Shown here: positions 1 through 12,807 of the stretch, piece after piece | Position numbering within the stretch: position 1 is the stretch's first letter | Layout of the letters: every line of letters begins with the position of its first letter | DNA from: Mycolicibacterium parafortuitum | GTDB taxonomy: Bacteria; Actinomycetota; Actinomycetes; Mycobacteriales; Mycobacteriaceae | Length of the DNA: 64,000 nucleotides | Direction: 5' to 3' | NCBI RefSeq assembly: GCF_010725485.1 | Contig: NZ_AP022598.1 | Location: 4,030,001-4,094,000, forward strand | The notes under the pieces: generated by a model | Told to the model about the DNA's origin: nothing | Database searches by the model: none | Seen by the model: only the letters and a program-made list of their open reading frames with translations | Translations under genes and position numbers: made by a program

Positions 1-708
1 GACACCCTGGCGAACAAGTCGGTGGTGATCTTTCGCACCCCCGACGCCACCGACGGCGACGTCGACGGTCTGGTCCGGATGGTCGGTGCCGCGGGCGGGT
101 CGGTCGCCGGCACCGTCGGGCTGACCCAGGAGTTCGTGGACGCGAACTCCGCCGAGAAACTGCTGTCGGTGGTCAACTCGCCGATCGTGCCCGCCGGCGC
201 GCAGTTGAGCACGGCCACCGTCGACCAGGGCTCGCAGGCCGGTGACCTGCTCGGCATCACGCTGTTGGTGAACAAGGATCCGAAGGCGCCCCCGATCGAC
301 GACGGCCAGCGCGAGACCGTGCTGCGCGCGCTGCGCGACACCGGGTTCCTGACCTACGGCACCGAACGGGTCGGCGCGGCCAACACCGCGCTCGTGGTCA
401 CCGGCGGTCCGCTCGGCGAGGACGCCGGCAACCAGGGCGCCACGGTGGCGCGGTTCGCGTCCGGCCTGGCCAGGCACGGATCTGGCACCGTGCTCGTCGG
501 CCGCGACGGCTCGGCCACCGGGACCGCCGCGATCGCGGTGACCCGCTCGGATGCCGCGCTGAAGAACGCGGTCAGCACCGTCGACGACGTCAACGCCGAA
601 TCGGGACGCATCACCGCCGTGCTGGCGCTCGGCGCGTTGATCAACGGCGCCCGGCCCGATCAGTTCGGCGTCGGCCCGGGAGCGACTTCGGTCACCGTCC
701 CGCAATAG
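1..708 (+). CDS. mctB: MctB-type copper transporter, 3' end only
   Basis: The reading frame is open from base 1, so the N-terminus lies outside the window. The visible 235 residues are rich in Ala, Gly, Thr and Val and look like the periplasmic, outer-membrane-associated part of the mycobacterial copper transport family (Rv1698, DUF3186). That family exports or excludes copper and is needed for copper tolerance. The assignment rests mainly on synteny, because pyrG and the Rv1700-type Nudix gene follow exactly as in M. tuberculosis. No membrane segment is visible in this part. The name is moderately secure; the gene is certainly real and partial. Confidence 0.8.
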   Translation, partial: DTLANKSVVIFRTPDATDGDVDGLVRMVGAAGGSVAGTVGLTQEFVDANSAEKLLSVVNSPIVPAGAQLSTATVDQGSQAGDLLGITLLVNKDPKAPPIDDGQRETVLRALRDTGFLTYGTERVGAANTALVVTGGPLGEDAGNQGATVARFASGLARHGSGTVLVGRDGSATGTAAIAVTRSDAALKNAVSTVDDVNAESGRITAVLALGALINGARPDQFGVGPGATSVTVPQ

Positions 709-843
709 CCACCGGCGCGCCGGGAACAGTGAGCCGCTGTCGGTGTTAGGGTGAGATTCCGTGGGTCGGCAGGCCCCAACAGGGTCCTGAACTCGTTGAA
801 GACCCGAACCGAACGAAGCCCTGCCCGGTCATCACGGAGGTAG

Positions 844-3222
<2,379 letters not shown>

Positions 3223-3226
<4 letters not shown>

Positions 3227-4185
3227 GCGAGACGGCGGCGATGGGCGTCGGAACCGCCCTCGACGATCAACTCCAGGGCTACCTCGATCACCTGGCGATC
3301 GAGCGTGGGGTCGCCGCCAACACGCTGAGCTCCTACCGACGCGATCTTCGCCGCTATGCCGAACACCTGCGGGCGCGGGAGATCGCCGACCTCGCCGATG
3401 TCGCCGAGACCGACGTCAGCGAGTTCCTGGTCGCGCTGCGCCAGGGCGACCCCGACAACGGTGTGGTGCCGCTGTCGGCGGTGTCGGCGGCGCGGGCGCT
3501 GATCGCGGTGCGGGGTCTGCACCGGTTCGCCGCATCCGAGGGTTTCGCCGCGATCGACGTGGCCCGCGACGTCAAACCGCCGACCCCGAGCAGGCGGCTG
3601 CCGAAGAGCCTGACCATCGACGAGGTGCTGGCGCTGCTGGAGGCCGCCGGCGGTGACAGCGACGCCGACTCCCCGCTGACATTGCGCAACCGGGCGCTGC
3701 TGGAACTGCTGTACTCGACCGGCGCCCGGATCTCCGAGGCGGTCGGGCTCGACGTCGACGACGTGGACACCGAGGCCCGGTCGGTGCTGCTGCGCGGTAA
3801 GGGTGGCAAGCAGCGGCTGATCCCGATCGGGCGCCCCGCGGTCAGCGCGCTGGACACCTACCTGGTGCGGGGGCGCCCCGACCTGGCCCGCCGCGGGCGC
3901 GGCACCCCGGCGATCTTCCTCAACGCCCGCGGTGGCCGGTTGTCGCGGCAGAGCGCGTGGCAGGTGTTGCAGGACGCCGCCGAACGCGCGGGCGTCACCG
4001 CGACGGTGTCCCCGCACGTGCTGCGGCACTCGTTCGCGACGCACCTGCTCGACGGCGGCGCGGACGTGCGGGTGGTGCAGGAGCTGCTCGGCCATGCCTC
4101 GGTGACGACCACGCAGATCTACACGATGGTCACCGTGAACGCCCTGCGCGAGGTGTGGGCCGGCGCCCATCCGCGGGCCCGCTAA
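3223..4185 (+). CDS. xerD: Tyrosine recombinase XerD
   Basis: Site-specific recombinase that, with XerC, resolves chromosome dimers at dif. The 320-residue protein has an N-terminal SAM-like core-binding domain (residues 10-95: [20 protein letters not shown]) and a C-terminal catalytic domain. The expected residues are present: Arg in [11 protein letters not shown], Lys in GKGGKQR, His and Arg in [12 protein letters not shown], His in [13 protein letters not shown] and the nucleophilic Tyr at the end of that block. GTG at 3223 overlaps the Nudix stop; ATG at 3241 is an alternative. Its place after pyrG and Nudix matches Rv1701, so it is the housekeeping copy, unlike the two recombinases of the element at 12.8-22.4 kb. 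Confidence 0.96.
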
Positions 4186-4916
4186 CCGACCAGATACTCC
4201 GATTCGAGCACCAGGTCGGGCAGCAGTGACTGGTATTCGACATGGGTCTTGTGCTCGACGGTGTCCCACCGCGTGCCCTGCTGTTCGCGCATGTGGCGCC
4301 GGTAGCCCGGTGCGCCCGGGATGCGCACGTTGTCGGCGACGACGATCGAGCCCCGGTGCAGCCAGCCGCGTTCCTCGATGGCGAGCAGATCCGACAGGTA
4401 CGCGCTCTTGTCGTGGTCGATGAACAGCAGGTCGACGCTGCCCGCGGTGACGTCGTGCTCGCCGGCCAGCGCGTCGAGGGTGCGCCCGCCGTCCCCGATC
4501 GTGCCGACGACGCAGGTGACCCGGTCGGCGACTCCGGCGTGGGCCCAGATGCGGCGCGCGACCTCGGCGTTGGCCGCGGAAAACTCCACCGACAGCACCC
4601 GGGCCGACGGCGCCGCCCGCGCGATGCGCAGCGCGCTGTAGCCGCAGTAGGTGCCGAGCTCCACGGCCAGGGCGGGATGGGCGCGGCGCACCGCCGCGTC
4701 GAGCAGCGCGCCCTTCTCGACACCCACGTTGACGAGCATCGCCTCGCGGGTGGCGAAGGTGTCGATCGCGGCGAGCGCCGCATCCACGTCTCCGCGCGGT
4801 GCCGTGGCCTCGACGAAGTCCGCGCACGCGTTCTCGCGGCCGTCACCGATCTGGCCGGTACGCACGAACGACGGCATGCCGAGCGCCAGCCGGGCCCATC
4901 TCCGTAGACCGTTCAT
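4182..4916 (-). CDS. SAM-dependent O-methyltransferase (Rv1703c-like)
   Basis: A 244-residue class I methyltransferase of the catechol/caffeoyl-CoA O-methyltransferase type. The SAM-binding loop [15 protein letters not shown] is near residues 89-103, an acidic residue follows in LSVEFSA, and the metal/substrate motif [11 protein letters not shown] is near residue 160 with VADNV after it. Mg-dependent O-methylation of a catechol-like substrate is the expected reaction; the natural substrate is unknown. It is convergent with xerD and shares 4 bases with its end. The position matches Rv1703c in M. tuberculosis. Confidence 0.9.
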   Translation of the reverse strand: MNGLRRWARLALGMPSFVRTGQIGDGRENACADFVEATAPRGDVDAALAAIDTFATREAMLVNVGVEKGALLDAAVRRAHPALAVELGTYCGYSALRIARAAPSARVLSVEFSAANAEVARRIWAHAGVADRVTCVVGTIGDGGRTLDALAGEHDVTAGSVDLLFIDHDKSAYLSDLLAIEERGWLHRGSIVVADNVRIPGAPGYRRHMREQQGTRWDTVEHKTHVEYQSLLPDLVLESEYLVG

Positions 4917-5040
4917 GGCGTGAGATTAGCGGCGATATCCGGCGTTGCGTGCGGGTCTGCCTCACCGATTGGTCTCTCCCCGTTAAACTTGCCCGGATGT
5001 CCGCCATGCCTGCAGGTTGCCTGACCAGCGAAGGTCTGGC

Positions 5041-5913
5041 ATGACCGACCCGACAGGCGCTCCGGACCCCGAACCCACCCCCGGTCTGACCGGCCGGCTG
5101 CCACGCCAGATCCCTGAACCCACGCCCCGCACCTCGCACGGACCGGCGAAGGTCATCGCGATGTGCAACCAGAAGGGCGGCGTCGGAAAGACCACCTCGA
5201 CGATCAACCTCGGCGCCAGCCTGGCCGAGTACGGCCGGCGCGTGCTGCTGGTCGACCTGGATCCGCAGGGCGCATTGTCGGCCGGGCTGGGCGTGCCGCA
5301 CTACGAGCTCGAGCACACCGTGCACAACCTGCTGGTGGAGCCCCGGGTCTCGATCGACCAGGTGCTGATCAAGACCCGGGTGCCGGGGCTGGACCTGGTG
5401 CCCAGCAACATCGACCTGTCCGCCGCCGAGATCCAGCTCGTCAACGAGGTCGGCCGCGAGCAGACGCTCGCCCGGGCGCTGTATCCGGTGCTGGACCGCT
5501 ACGACTACGTGCTGATCGACTGCCAGCCGTCGCTGGGCCTGCTCACCGTCAACGGGCTGGCCTGCAGCGACGGGGTGATCATCCCGACCGAGTGTGAGTT
5601 CTTCTCGCTGCGCGGGCTGGCGCTGCTCACCGACACCGTCGAGAAGGTGCACGACCGGCTGAACCCGAAGCTGGAGATCAGCGGCATCCTGATCACCCGC
5701 TACGACCCCCGCACGGTGAACTCGCGTGAGGTGATGGCCCGCGTCGTGGAACGCTTCGGGGACCTGGTGTTCGACACCGTGGTGACCCGCACCGTGCGGT
5801 TCCCCGAGACCAGCGTGGCCGGCGAACCGATCACCACGTGGGCGCCGAAATCTGCTGGCGCCGAGGCATATCGGGCGCTGGCGCGTGAGGTCATCTACCG
5901 GTTCGGCGCGTGA
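5041..5913 (+). CDS. ParA/Soj-family ATPase
   Basis: A 290-residue ParA-type Walker ATPase, the Rv1708-like protein that precedes scpA in mycobacteria. After a Pro-rich N-terminus of about 40 residues comes the deviant Walker A CNQKGGVGKTTS near residue 42, then LLVDLDPQG and VLIDCQPSLGLL. This is the ATP-dependent DNA-partition fold. No ParB is adjacent, so its role with the condensin genes is inferred rather than shown. The start is ATG at 5041, preceded by GAAGG. The stop overlaps the GTG of scpA by 4 bases, indicating an operon that runs through to der. Confidence 0.93.
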   Translation: MTDPTGAPDPEPTPGLTGRLPRQIPEPTPRTSHGPAKVIAMCNQKGGVGKTTSTINLGASLAEYGRRVLLVDLDPQGALSAGLGVPHYELEHTVHNLLVEPRVSIDQVLIKTRVPGLDLVPSNIDLSAAEIQLVNEVGREQTLARALYPVLDRYDYVLIDCQPSLGLLTVNGLACSDGVIIPTECEFFSLRGLALLTDTVEKVHDRLNPKLEISGILITRYDPRTVNSREVMARVVERFGDLVFDTVVTRTVRFPETSVAGEPITTWAPKSAGAEAYRALAREVIYRFGA

Positions 5914-6737
5914 GCGAGACCACGACCGCGGATCAGCCCACCGACGCGTCGCCCCAGGCCGGGTTCAAGGTCCGGCTCAGCAACTTCGAGGGTCCGTTCG
6001 ATCTGCTGCTGCAGCTGATCTTCGCGCACCGGCTCGACGTCACCGAGGTCGCGCTGCACCAGGTGACCGACGAGTTCATCGCATACACCAAGCAGATCGG
6101 GCCGCAGCTGGGCCTCGACGAGACCACCTCGTTCCTGGTCGTCGCCGCGACACTACTGGACCTGAAGGCCGCGCGGTTGCTGCCGGCGGGTGAAATCCAC
6201 GACGAGGAGGATCTCGCGCTGCTGGAGGTCCGTGACCTGCTGTTCGCGCGGCTACTCCAGTACCGGGCGTTCAAGCACGTCGCCGAGATGTTCGCCGAGC
6301 TGGAAGCCGCGGCGATGCGCAGCTACCCGCGGGCGGTGTCCCTGGAGGATCGTTATTCCGAACTGCTTCCCGAGGTGATGCTCGGCGTCGACGCGGCCCG
6401 GTTCGCCGAGATCGCGGCCGCGGCGTTCACGCCGCGCCCGGTTCCGTCCGTGCGCCTCGACCACCTGCACCAGGTGTCGGTGTCGGTTCCCGAGCAGGCG
6501 GCCAAGCTGGTGTCGCTGCTGGAGCAGCGTGGCATCGGGGAGTGGGCGTCGTTCTCCGAGCTGGTCTCCGACTGCGAGGTGCCGATCGAGATCGTCGGGC
6601 GGTTCCTCGCGCTCCTCGAGCTCTACCGGGCGCGGGCGGTAACATTTGAGCAGCCCGAGGCGCTTGGCGTGCTCCAGATCGCGTGGACCGGAGAGCGGCC
6701 GACCAGCCAACAGTTGGCGACCGCGGACGCGGAATAG
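5910..6737 (+). CDS. scpA: Segregation and condensation protein A
   Basis: Kleisin subunit of the SMC-ScpAB condensin, which bridges the SMC heads to compact and segregate chromosomes. The 275-residue protein opens with the conserved FKVRLSNFEGPFDLLLQLI block (residues 18-36). A helical middle rich in Leu and Glu follows, then a C-terminal winged-helix region (SFSELVSDCEVPIEIVGRFLALLEL). The GTG start at 5910 overlaps the upstream stop. An 8-base gap separates it from scpB, so both are made from one message. Confidence 0.95.
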   Translation: MSETTTADQPTDASPQAGFKVRLSNFEGPFDLLLQLIFAHRLDVTEVALHQVTDEFIAYTKQIGPQLGLDETTSFLVVAATLLDLKAARLLPAGEIHDEEDLALLEVRDLLFARLLQYRAFKHVAEMFAELEAAAMRSYPRAVSLEDRYSELLPEVMLGVDAARFAEIAAAAFTPRPVPSVRLDHLHQVSVSVPEQAAKLVSLLEQRGIGEWASFSELVSDCEVPIEIVGRFLALLELYRARAVTFEQPEALGVLQIAWTGERPTSQQLATADAE

Positions 6738-6745
6738 AAAAGATT

Positions 6746-7489
6746 ATGACAGAAGAGATCTCGACGGACAGCCCCTCGGATGTGGAGATCGTCGACACCG
6801 ACGGCCATGACCCGGCCGCGGATGACGGCGACGAACTCGACGACGCCGCGCCGGTCGAACTGGACAACGCCGAACTGGATTCCGTGCTCGAAGCGCTTCT
6901 GCTGGTGGTCGACACCCCGGTGACAATCGACACACTGGCCACCGTCACCGAGCAGCCCGCCGAACGCATCACCGACCGCCTGCGGCTGCTCGCCGACGGG
7001 TACGTCGCCCGCGACAGTGGCATCGACCTGCGCGAGGCCGGCGGTGGCTGGCGGATGTACACCAGGGCCCGCTATGCGCCGTATGTGGAGAAACTGCTGC
7101 TCGACGGAGCCCGCTCGAAGCTGACCCGCGCGGCGCTGGAGACCCTGGCGGTGGTCGCGTACCGGCAGCCCGTGACGCGGGCCCGGGTCAGCGCGGTGCG
7201 CGGGGTCAACGTCGATGCGGTGATGCGCACGCTGCTGGCGCGCGGGCTCATCACCGAGGCGGGCACCGATCCGGATTCGGGTGCGGTGACCTTCGCGACG
7301 ACCGAATTGTTCCTCGAGCGGCTCGGGCTGACATCGCTGACCGATCTGCCCGACATCGCACCGCTGCTACCGGACGTCGACGTGATCGACGACATCAGCG
7401 AAAACCTCGGTGAGGAACCGCGATTCATGAAACTCAACGGCGCCCAGGCCCCCGAAGCCCCGGCCGCCATCGACGTCGACCAGGACTGA
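6746..7489 (+). CDS. scpB: Segregation and condensation protein B
   Basis: Partner of ScpA in the SMC condensin complex. The 247-residue protein has an acidic, disordered N-terminus of about 50 residues, then two winged-helix domains (ELDSVLEALLLVVDTPVTI near 52-70 and LTRAALETLAVVAYRQPVTR near 125-145). The latter is the family's most conserved segment. The ATG at 6746 is used rather than the upstream ATG at 6683, because the latter lies inside scpA. The C-terminal tail is Ala/Asp-rich and probably unstructured. Confidence 0.95.
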   Translation: MTEEISTDSPSDVEIVDTDGHDPAADDGDELDDAAPVELDNAELDSVLEALLLVVDTPVTIDTLATVTEQPAERITDRLRLLADGYVARDSGIDLREAGGGWRMYTRARYAPYVEKLLLDGARSKLTRAALETLAVVAYRQPVTRARVSAVRGVNVDAVMRTLLARGLITEAGTDPDSGAVTFATTELFLERLGLTSLTDLPDIAPLLPDVDVIDDISENLGEEPRFMKLNGAQAPEAPAAIDVDQD

Positions 7490-7491
7490 GG

Positions 7492-8235
7492 ATGACAGAC
7501 AACGACGGAGTACGCCTGCAAAAGGTGTTGTCCCAGGCCGGCATCGCGTCACGGCGCGTCGCTGAGAAGATGATCCGCGACGGCCGGGTGGAGGTCGACG
7601 ACCAGATAGTCACCGAACTCGGCACCCGTGTCGACCCCGCCGAGCAGGTGATCCGCGTCGACGGCGCCAGGATCACCGTCGACGACGAGCGGGTGTACCT
7701 CGCGATCAACAAGCCGCGCGGCATGCACTCCACGATGTCGGACGACCGTGGCAGGCCGTGTGTCGGCGATCTGGTCGAACACCGGGTCCGTGGCACCAAG
7801 AAGCTGTTCCACGTCGGGCGACTCGACGCCGACACCGAGGGATTGCTGTTGCTGACCAACGACGGTGAGCTCGCGCACCGGCTGATGCACCCGTCCTACG
7901 AAGTGCCCAAGTCCTATGTCGCCACCGTGCTCGGATCGGTGCCGAAGGGGCTGGGCCGCAAGCTGCGCGACGGAGTCGTGCTCGACGACGGTCCGGTGCG
8001 GGTCGACGATTTCGCATTGGTGGACACGGTGCCCGGACGCACCCTGGTGCGGGTCACGCTGCACGAGGGCCGCAAGCACATCGTGCGCCGGGTGCTGGCC
8101 GAAGTCGGTTTCCCCGTGCAGGAACTCGTCCGCACCGACATCGGCTCGGTGACGCTGGGCGACCAGCGCCCGGGCAGCATCCGCGTGTTGACACAGAAGG
8201 AGATCGGCGAACTGTACAAGGCGGTGGGCCTGTGA
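7492..8235 (+). CDS. rluB: Ribosomal large-subunit pseudouridine synthase, RluB/RsuA family
   Basis: Converts a uridine of 23S rRNA to pseudouridine during ribosome assembly. The 247-residue protein has an N-terminal S4 RNA-binding domain ([21 protein letters not shown], residues 5-25). The catalytic domain follows, where [19 protein letters not shown] near residues 105-123 carries the catalytic Asp. A further conserved block [19 protein letters not shown] lies near residue 187. It starts 2 bases after scpB and overlaps cmk by 4 bases, as in Rv1711. The exact target position in rRNA is inferred from the family. Confidence 0.93.
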   Translation: MTDNDGVRLQKVLSQAGIASRRVAEKMIRDGRVEVDDQIVTELGTRVDPAEQVIRVDGARITVDDERVYLAINKPRGMHSTMSDDRGRPCVGDLVEHRVRGTKKLFHVGRLDADTEGLLLLTNDGELAHRLMHPSYEVPKSYVATVLGSVPKGLGRKLRDGVVLDDGPVRVDDFALVDTVPGRTLVRVTLHEGRKHIVRRVLAEVGFPVQELVRTDIGSVTLGDQRPGSIRVLTQKEIGELYKAVGL

Positions 8236-8918
8236 GCCCCTCTGTGGTGATCGCGATCGACGGACCTGCTGGAACCGGAAAGTCCTCGGTGGCACGAGGT
8301 TTGGCCCGTGCGCTGAATGCCCGCTATCTGGACACCGGTGCGATGTACCGCATCGTGACCCTCGGTGTGCTGCGCGCCGGCATCGATCTGGCCGACACCA
8401 CGGCGATCGCGGACGTCGCTCAACGAGTGGATCTGGCGGTCGGTTTCGATCCGGACGGGGACCGCTCGTATCTGGCCGGTGAGGACGTCTCGGCCGAGAT
8501 CCGTGGCGATGCCGTCACCAAGGCCGTCTCGGCGGTGTCGGCGGTGCCGCAGGTCCGGGCTCGGCTGGTGGAGCTACAGCGTGAACTCGCTTCTGCGCCG
8601 GGCAGTGTCGTCGTCGAGGGGCGCGACATCGGCACCGTGGTGCTGCCGGCCGCGGACGTGAAGATCTTCCTGACCGCCTCGGCGGAGGTGCGTGCGCGGC
8701 GGCGCACCGACCAGAACATCGCCAACGGCAGGCCCGCCGACTACGACGCGGTGCTCGCCGACGTCAAACGCCGGGACCACCTGGACTCCACCAGGGCGGT
8801 GTCACCGCTGCGGGCGGCCGACGACGCGATCGTCGTCGACACCAGCGAGATGAATCAGGACGAGGTCGTGGCGTACCTGACCGAACTCGTCGCACAGAGA
8901 GCAGGAGTGTCCCGATGA
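8232..8918 (+). CDS. cmk: Cytidylate kinase
   Basis: Phosphorylates CMP and dCMP with ATP. The 228-residue protein has the P-loop [17 protein letters not shown] at residues 9-25, the CMP-binding LDTGAMYR near 37-44, [10 protein letters not shown] near 130, and the LID-like RRTDQN near 157-162. Start is GTG at 8232, overlapping the rluB stop; its own stop overlaps the ATG of der by 4 bases. It is part of the continuous parA-scpAB-rluB-cmk-der operon. Confidence 0.97.
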   Translation: MSPSVVIAIDGPAGTGKSSVARGLARALNARYLDTGAMYRIVTLGVLRAGIDLADTTAIADVAQRVDLAVGFDPDGDRSYLAGEDVSAEIRGDAVTKAVSAVSAVPQVRARLVELQRELASAPGSVVVEGRDIGTVVLPAADVKIFLTASAEVRARRRTDQNIANGRPADYDAVLADVKRRDHLDSTRAVSPLRAADDAIVVDTSEMNQDEVVAYLTELVAQRAGVSR

Positions 8919-10339
8919 CCGAGGACGGCGCCGGCGACGGCGTGTGGTTCGACGAGGGCGACTGGGAGCTGGGCGCAGAAGAGGTGGCCGAGGCCATCGA
9001 GGAGGCCTCGGCGCCGCCGCCGGTGGTCGCCGTCGTGGGCCGGCCCAACGTCGGCAAATCCACTCTGGTGAACCGGATCCTGGGCCGGCGCGAAGCCGTC
9101 GTGCAGGACGTCCCCGGCGTCACTCGGGACCGGGTGTCCTATGACGCGTCCTGGGGCACCCAGCGATTCGTCGTGCAGGACACCGGCGGGTGGGAGCCCG
9201 ACGCCAAGGGGCTGCAGCAGCTGGTGGCCGAGCAGGCGTCGGTCGCGATGCGCACCGCCGACGCGATCATCTTCGTCGTCGACGCCGTGGTCGGGGCCAC
9301 CACCGCCGACGAGGCCGCGGCAAAACTGTTGCAGCGCTCCGGAAAACCGGTGTTCCTGGCCGCCAACAAGGTCGACAACGAGCGCGGCGAGGCCGACGCG
9401 GCCGCGCTGTGGTCGCTGGGGCTGGGGGAGCCGCATCCGATCAGCGCGATGCACGGCCGCGGCGTCGCCGACCTGCTCGACTCCGTTGTCGCGGAGCTGC
9501 CGTCGGTCTCCGAGGTTTCCGGAGCAGGAGGCGGCGGCCCGCGCCGGGTCGCGCTGGTGGGTAAGCCCAACGTCGGGAAATCGTCTCTGCTGAACCGGCT
9601 TTCGGGTGACGTCCGCTCGGTGGTGCACGATGTCGCGGGCACCACCGTCGACCCGGTCGACTCGCTGATCGAGATGGACGGCAAGCTCTGGCGTTTCGTC
9701 GACACCGCGGGCTTGCGCCGCAAGGTCGGGCAGGCCAGCGGCCACGAGTTCTACGCGTCGGTGCGCACCCACGGTGCGATCGACGCGGCCGAGGTCGCGA
9801 TCGTGCTCGTCGACGCGTCCCAGCCGCTGACCGAACAGGACCAGCGGGTGCTGTCGATGGTGATCGAGGCGGGCCGGGCGCTGGTGCTGGCTTTCAACAA
9901 GTGGGACCTGGTCGACGAGGACCGCCGCTACCTGCTGGACCGCGAGATCGACCTGCAGCTGGCCCAGATCCAGTGGGCGCCGCGGGTGAACATCTCGGCC
10001 AAGACCGGCCGCGCCGTGCAGAAACTGGTGCCCGCGCTGGAGACGTCGTTGGCGTCCTGGGACAAGCGCATCACCACCGGGCAGCTGAACTCCTTCCTCA
10101 AGGAGGTCGTCGCCGCGACCCCGCCGCCGGTTCGTGGCGGCAAGCAGCCCCGCATCCTGTTCGCCACCCAGGCGGCGTCGCGTCCGCCGACGTTCGTGTT
10201 GTTCACCTCCGGCTTCCTGGAGGCCGGATACCGGCGCTTCCTGGAGCGCCGACTCCGCGAGACGTTCGGTTTCGAGGGCAGCCCGATCCGGATCAACGTG
10301 CGGGTGCGTGAGAAAAGGGGTTCGAAGTCGCGGCGGTGA
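8915..10339 (+). CDS. der: Ribosome biogenesis GTPase Der (EngA)
   Basis: Double-GTPase needed for 50S subunit maturation. The 474-residue protein carries two tandem G domains. The first has P-loop [10 protein letters not shown] near residue 44, DTGGW and NKVD. The second has P-loop [10 protein letters not shown] near residue 215, DTAGLRRK and NKWD. A C-terminal KH-like domain follows (near 380-470), ending in a basic tail ([10 protein letters not shown]). The N-terminal 35 acidic residues are an extension common in actinobacteria. ATG at 8915 overlaps the cmk stop. It closes the operon. Confidence 0.97.
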   Translation: MTEDGAGDGVWFDEGDWELGAEEVAEAIEEASAPPPVVAVVGRPNVGKSTLVNRILGRREAVVQDVPGVTRDRVSYDASWGTQRFVVQDTGGWEPDAKGLQQLVAEQASVAMRTADAIIFVVDAVVGATTADEAAAKLLQRSGKPVFLAANKVDNERGEADAAALWSLGLGEPHPISAMHGRGVADLLDSVVAELPSVSEVSGAGGGGPRRVALVGKPNVGKSSLLNRLSGDVRSVVHDVAGTTVDPVDSLIEMDGKLWRFVDTAGLRRKVGQASGHEFYASVRTHGAIDAAEVAIVLVDASQPLTEQDQRVLSMVIEAGRALVLAFNKWDLVDEDRRYLLDREIDLQLAQIQWAPRVNISAKTGRAVQKLVPALETSLASWDKRITTGQLNSFLKEVVAATPPPVRGGKQPRILFATQAASRPPTFVLFTSGFLEAGYRRFLERRLRETFGFEGSPIRINVRVREKRGSKSRR

Positions 10340-10358
10340 CTTCGCTAGGGTCGGTTGA

Positions 10359-11141
10359 GTGTCCGTACTCGACATGGTCCTCATCGCGCTCGCGGGTGTC
10401 GGGGCGGGAGCCATCAACGCCGTCGTCGGTTCCGGCACGCTGATCACGTTTCCCACCCTGGTGACGCTGGGTTTCCCGCCGGTCACGGCGACGATGTCGA
10501 ACGCGGTGGGCCTGGTCGCCGGCGGGGTGTCGGGGACCTGGGGTTACCGCCGCGAGCTGCGCGGTCAGTGGCACCGGCTGCGCTGGCAGCTGCCGGCATC
10601 GTTCATCGGCGCCGCCGGCGGTGCGTGGCTGCTGCTGCACCTGCCGGAGAAGGTCTTCATCCAGGTGGTGCCCGGGCTGCTGATATTGGCCCTGGTGCTG
10701 GTGGTGCTCGGTCCGCGGATCCAGAACTGGGCCAAACAGCGCGCCGAAGCCGCGGGCCGGTCCGTCGACCACGTCTCGACGGCCCGGATGATCGCGCTGG
10801 TGGCCGGGACGTTCGCGGTCGGCGTCTACGGCGGCTATTTCACCGCGGCACAAGGCATTCTGCTGATCGCGGTGATGGGTGCGCTGCTGCCCGAGGACAT
10901 GCAGCGGATGAACGCCGCGAAGAACCTGCTGTCGCTGATCGTGAACATCGTCGCGGCGCTCGCCTACACGGTGGTCGCGTTCGACCGGATCAGCTGGGCC
11001 GCGGCAGGGCTGATCGCGGTCGGGTCGCTCGCCGGCGGATTCCTCGGCGCGCACTACGGGCGTCGGCTCTCGCCGGCCGCGCTGCGCGCGGTGATCGTCG
11101 TGGTGGGGCTGATCGGGTTGTGGCGCCTGCTGGCGGTGTAG
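10359..11141 (+). CDS. TauE/SafE-family membrane exporter
   Basis: A 260-residue polytopic membrane protein with about eight hydrophobic segments and the two-fold repeat of the TauE/SafE (DUF81) family: GVGAGAINAVVGSGTLITFP near the N-terminus and YGGYFTAAQGILLI in the second half. The family moves small anions such as sulfite or sulfonates across the inner membrane; the substrate here is unknown. GTG at 10359 lies 19 bases after der, so it may be read through from that operon. It is convergent with the photolyase-related gene, with stops only 1 base apart. Confidence 0.88.
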   Translation: MSVLDMVLIALAGVGAGAINAVVGSGTLITFPTLVTLGFPPVTATMSNAVGLVAGGVSGTWGYRRELRGQWHRLRWQLPASFIGAAGGAWLLLHLPEKVFIQVVPGLLILALVLVVLGPRIQNWAKQRAEAAGRSVDHVSTARMIALVAGTFAVGVYGGYFTAAQGILLIAVMGALLPEDMQRMNAAKNLLSLIVNIVAALAYTVVAFDRISWAAAGLIAVGSLAGGFLGAHYGRRLSPAALRAVIVVVGLIGLWRLLAV

Positions 11142-11142
11142 C

Positions 11143-12678
11143 TCAGAACGTGCGGCGGTGCGCCTCCTGCTCCAGCACGGCGTCGAGGTCGCCGAGCCGC
11201 TCCATCGAGGACACCGCGCGGCGGGTGCGCATGTTGGCCGCCAGCAGTTCGCGGTGGCGATGGGTGAACGCCCAGTAGCCGGCGGTGAACGGGCACGCGT
11301 CGTCGCCGAGGCGCTTCTTCGGGTCGTAGGCGCAGTCGCGGCAGAGGTCGCTCATCTTGTTGATGTAGGCGCCGCCGGAGGTGTACGGCTTGGTGGCCAG
11401 GCGCCCGCCGTCGGCGTGCTGGCTCATGCCGACGACGTTGGTCGGCATCACCCAGCGGAAGCCGTCGACGAACGCGGTGGCGAACCACTCGGTGAGGTCG
11501 TCGGGGCGGTAACCGCGCTGCAGCGCGTGGCTGCCGAGGATCATCAGGCGCTGGATGTGGTGCGTCCAGCCGCGGTCGCGGACGCCTGCGAGCGCGTCGT
11601 GCAGGCACCGTGCGGTGACGGCGTCGGCGTCGAGGTCAGCCCACCAATCAGGCAGCTCGGTGCGGGAGTTCAGTTCGTTGGCCTCGGTGTAGCCGGGTCC
11701 GAAGTGCCAGTACAGGTGCCACATGTATTCGCGCCAGCCCAGGATCTGGCGGATGAAACCCTCGACGGCCGCCAGCGGGGCCGCACCGTCGCGGTAGGCG
11801 CGCTCGGCTTTGTCCACGGCGTCCAGCGGGTGCAGCACACCGAGGTTCAGCGGCACGGACAGCAGCGAGTGCGACATGGCCCAGTCTTCGGCCAGGATCG
11901 CGTCCTCGTAGCGGCCGAAGTGGGGGAGGCGGTGCTCGATGAAGCGGGCGAGCGCGCGTTGCGCCTCGGCCGGGGTGACGGCGAACAGTCGCGGTCCGTC
12001 GGCGCCGACGGTGTCGAGGTCCATCGTGTCGAGGTCGCGGCGGACCTGCGCGTCGATAACGTCCTCGCGCGGTCGGTACGGGGCCGGTACGCCGAGGGTA
12101 GGCGCCTTGGGTGGCGGTTCGCGGTTGTCTTCGTCGTAGTTCCACCGGTTGCCGACGGGGTCGGCGCCGTTCATCAACACGTCGAAGCGGCGCCGCTGAT
12201 CGCGGTAGAAGTCCTCCATCCGGAACCGGGTGCGCGCCCCGGCCCATTCGGCGAAGTCGTTGCGCAACAGCGCGAAGGTGGGTGTGGGCAGCACGTCGGC
12301 GACGAGGCCCTGCCGCATGAGCCGCTGCACGAACCGTTCGGCGGCGTGCGAGGTGGGCTGGTGCACCAGTACCGGCCGGCCGACGCGTCGCAGCCCCTCG
12401 GTGTAGGTGCCGGCCTGGATCAGGGTGGCCCGGTCGCCGAGGTCGCGTGCGGCGTGGCGCAGCGCGGACAGCACCAGGTGCAGTTTCTGCCGGTGATAAC
12501 GGCGCTTGCGCAGCGCGGAGGCGGCCTCGATGAGCACGACCTCCCGGTGGGCGTGCTCGCCCCCGTACACGGCGGGGCCGAGCTGATCGGCGAACAGCCA
12601 CAGCGGAGCGTCGTCGGTGGGCACGGTCTCGGGATGCCCGATCTGCGCGGCGGCACGCGGTTGGGATTCCGGTGTCAC
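11143..12678 (-). CDS. Cryptochrome/photolyase-related flavoprotein
   Basis: About 511 residues of the deoxyribodipyrimidine photolyase-related family, probably a (6-4)-photolyase-like FAD protein with an iron-sulfur cluster. The N-terminal Rossmann-like domain starts at PLWLFADQLGP. The helical FAD domain contains GWREYMWHLYW and WVMPTNVVGMSQHADGG. Four conserved cysteines of the FeS-photolyase group fit the C-terminal half (CLHD, CRDCAYDPKK, CPFT). The frame stays open up to 12,768, across the tRNA-Pro gene, so GTG at 12,678 is the best supported start; the true start is not certain. Repair of UV lesions is the expected role. Confidence 0.85.
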   Translation of the reverse strand: MTPESQPRAAAQIGHPETVPTDDAPLWLFADQLGPAVYGGEHAHREVVLIEAASALRKRRYHRQKLHLVLSALRHAARDLGDRATLIQAGTYTEGLRRVGRPVLVHQPTSHAAERFVQRLMRQGLVADVLPTPTFALLRNDFAEWAGARTRFRMEDFYRDQRRRFDVLMNGADPVGNRWNYDEDNREPPPKAPTLGVPAPYRPREDVIDAQVRRDLDTMDLDTVGADGPRLFAVTPAEAQRALARFIEHRLPHFGRYEDAILAEDWAMSHSLLSVPLNLGVLHPLDAVDKAERAYRDGAAPLAAVEGFIRQILGWREYMWHLYWHFGPGYTEANELNSRTELPDWWADLDADAVTARCLHDALAGVRDRGWTHHIQRLMILGSHALQRGYRPDDLTEWFATAFVDGFRWVMPTNVVGMSQHADGGRLATKPYTSGGAYINKMSDLCRDCAYDPKKRLGDDACPFTAGYWAFTHRHRELLAANMRTRRAVSSMERLGDLDAVLEQEAHRRTF

Positions 12679-12725
12679 GCTGATGTAAGCTTTCGACCGC
12701 CTACCGGCGATCCCGGAAGGCACCG

Positions 12726-12802
<77 letters not shown>

Positions 12803-12807
12803 AGGTC

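Noticed and set aside
8855..10486. Minus-strand frame of 543 residues opposite der
   Set aside because: It is the antisense of a clear two-domain GTPase and shows no motifs.
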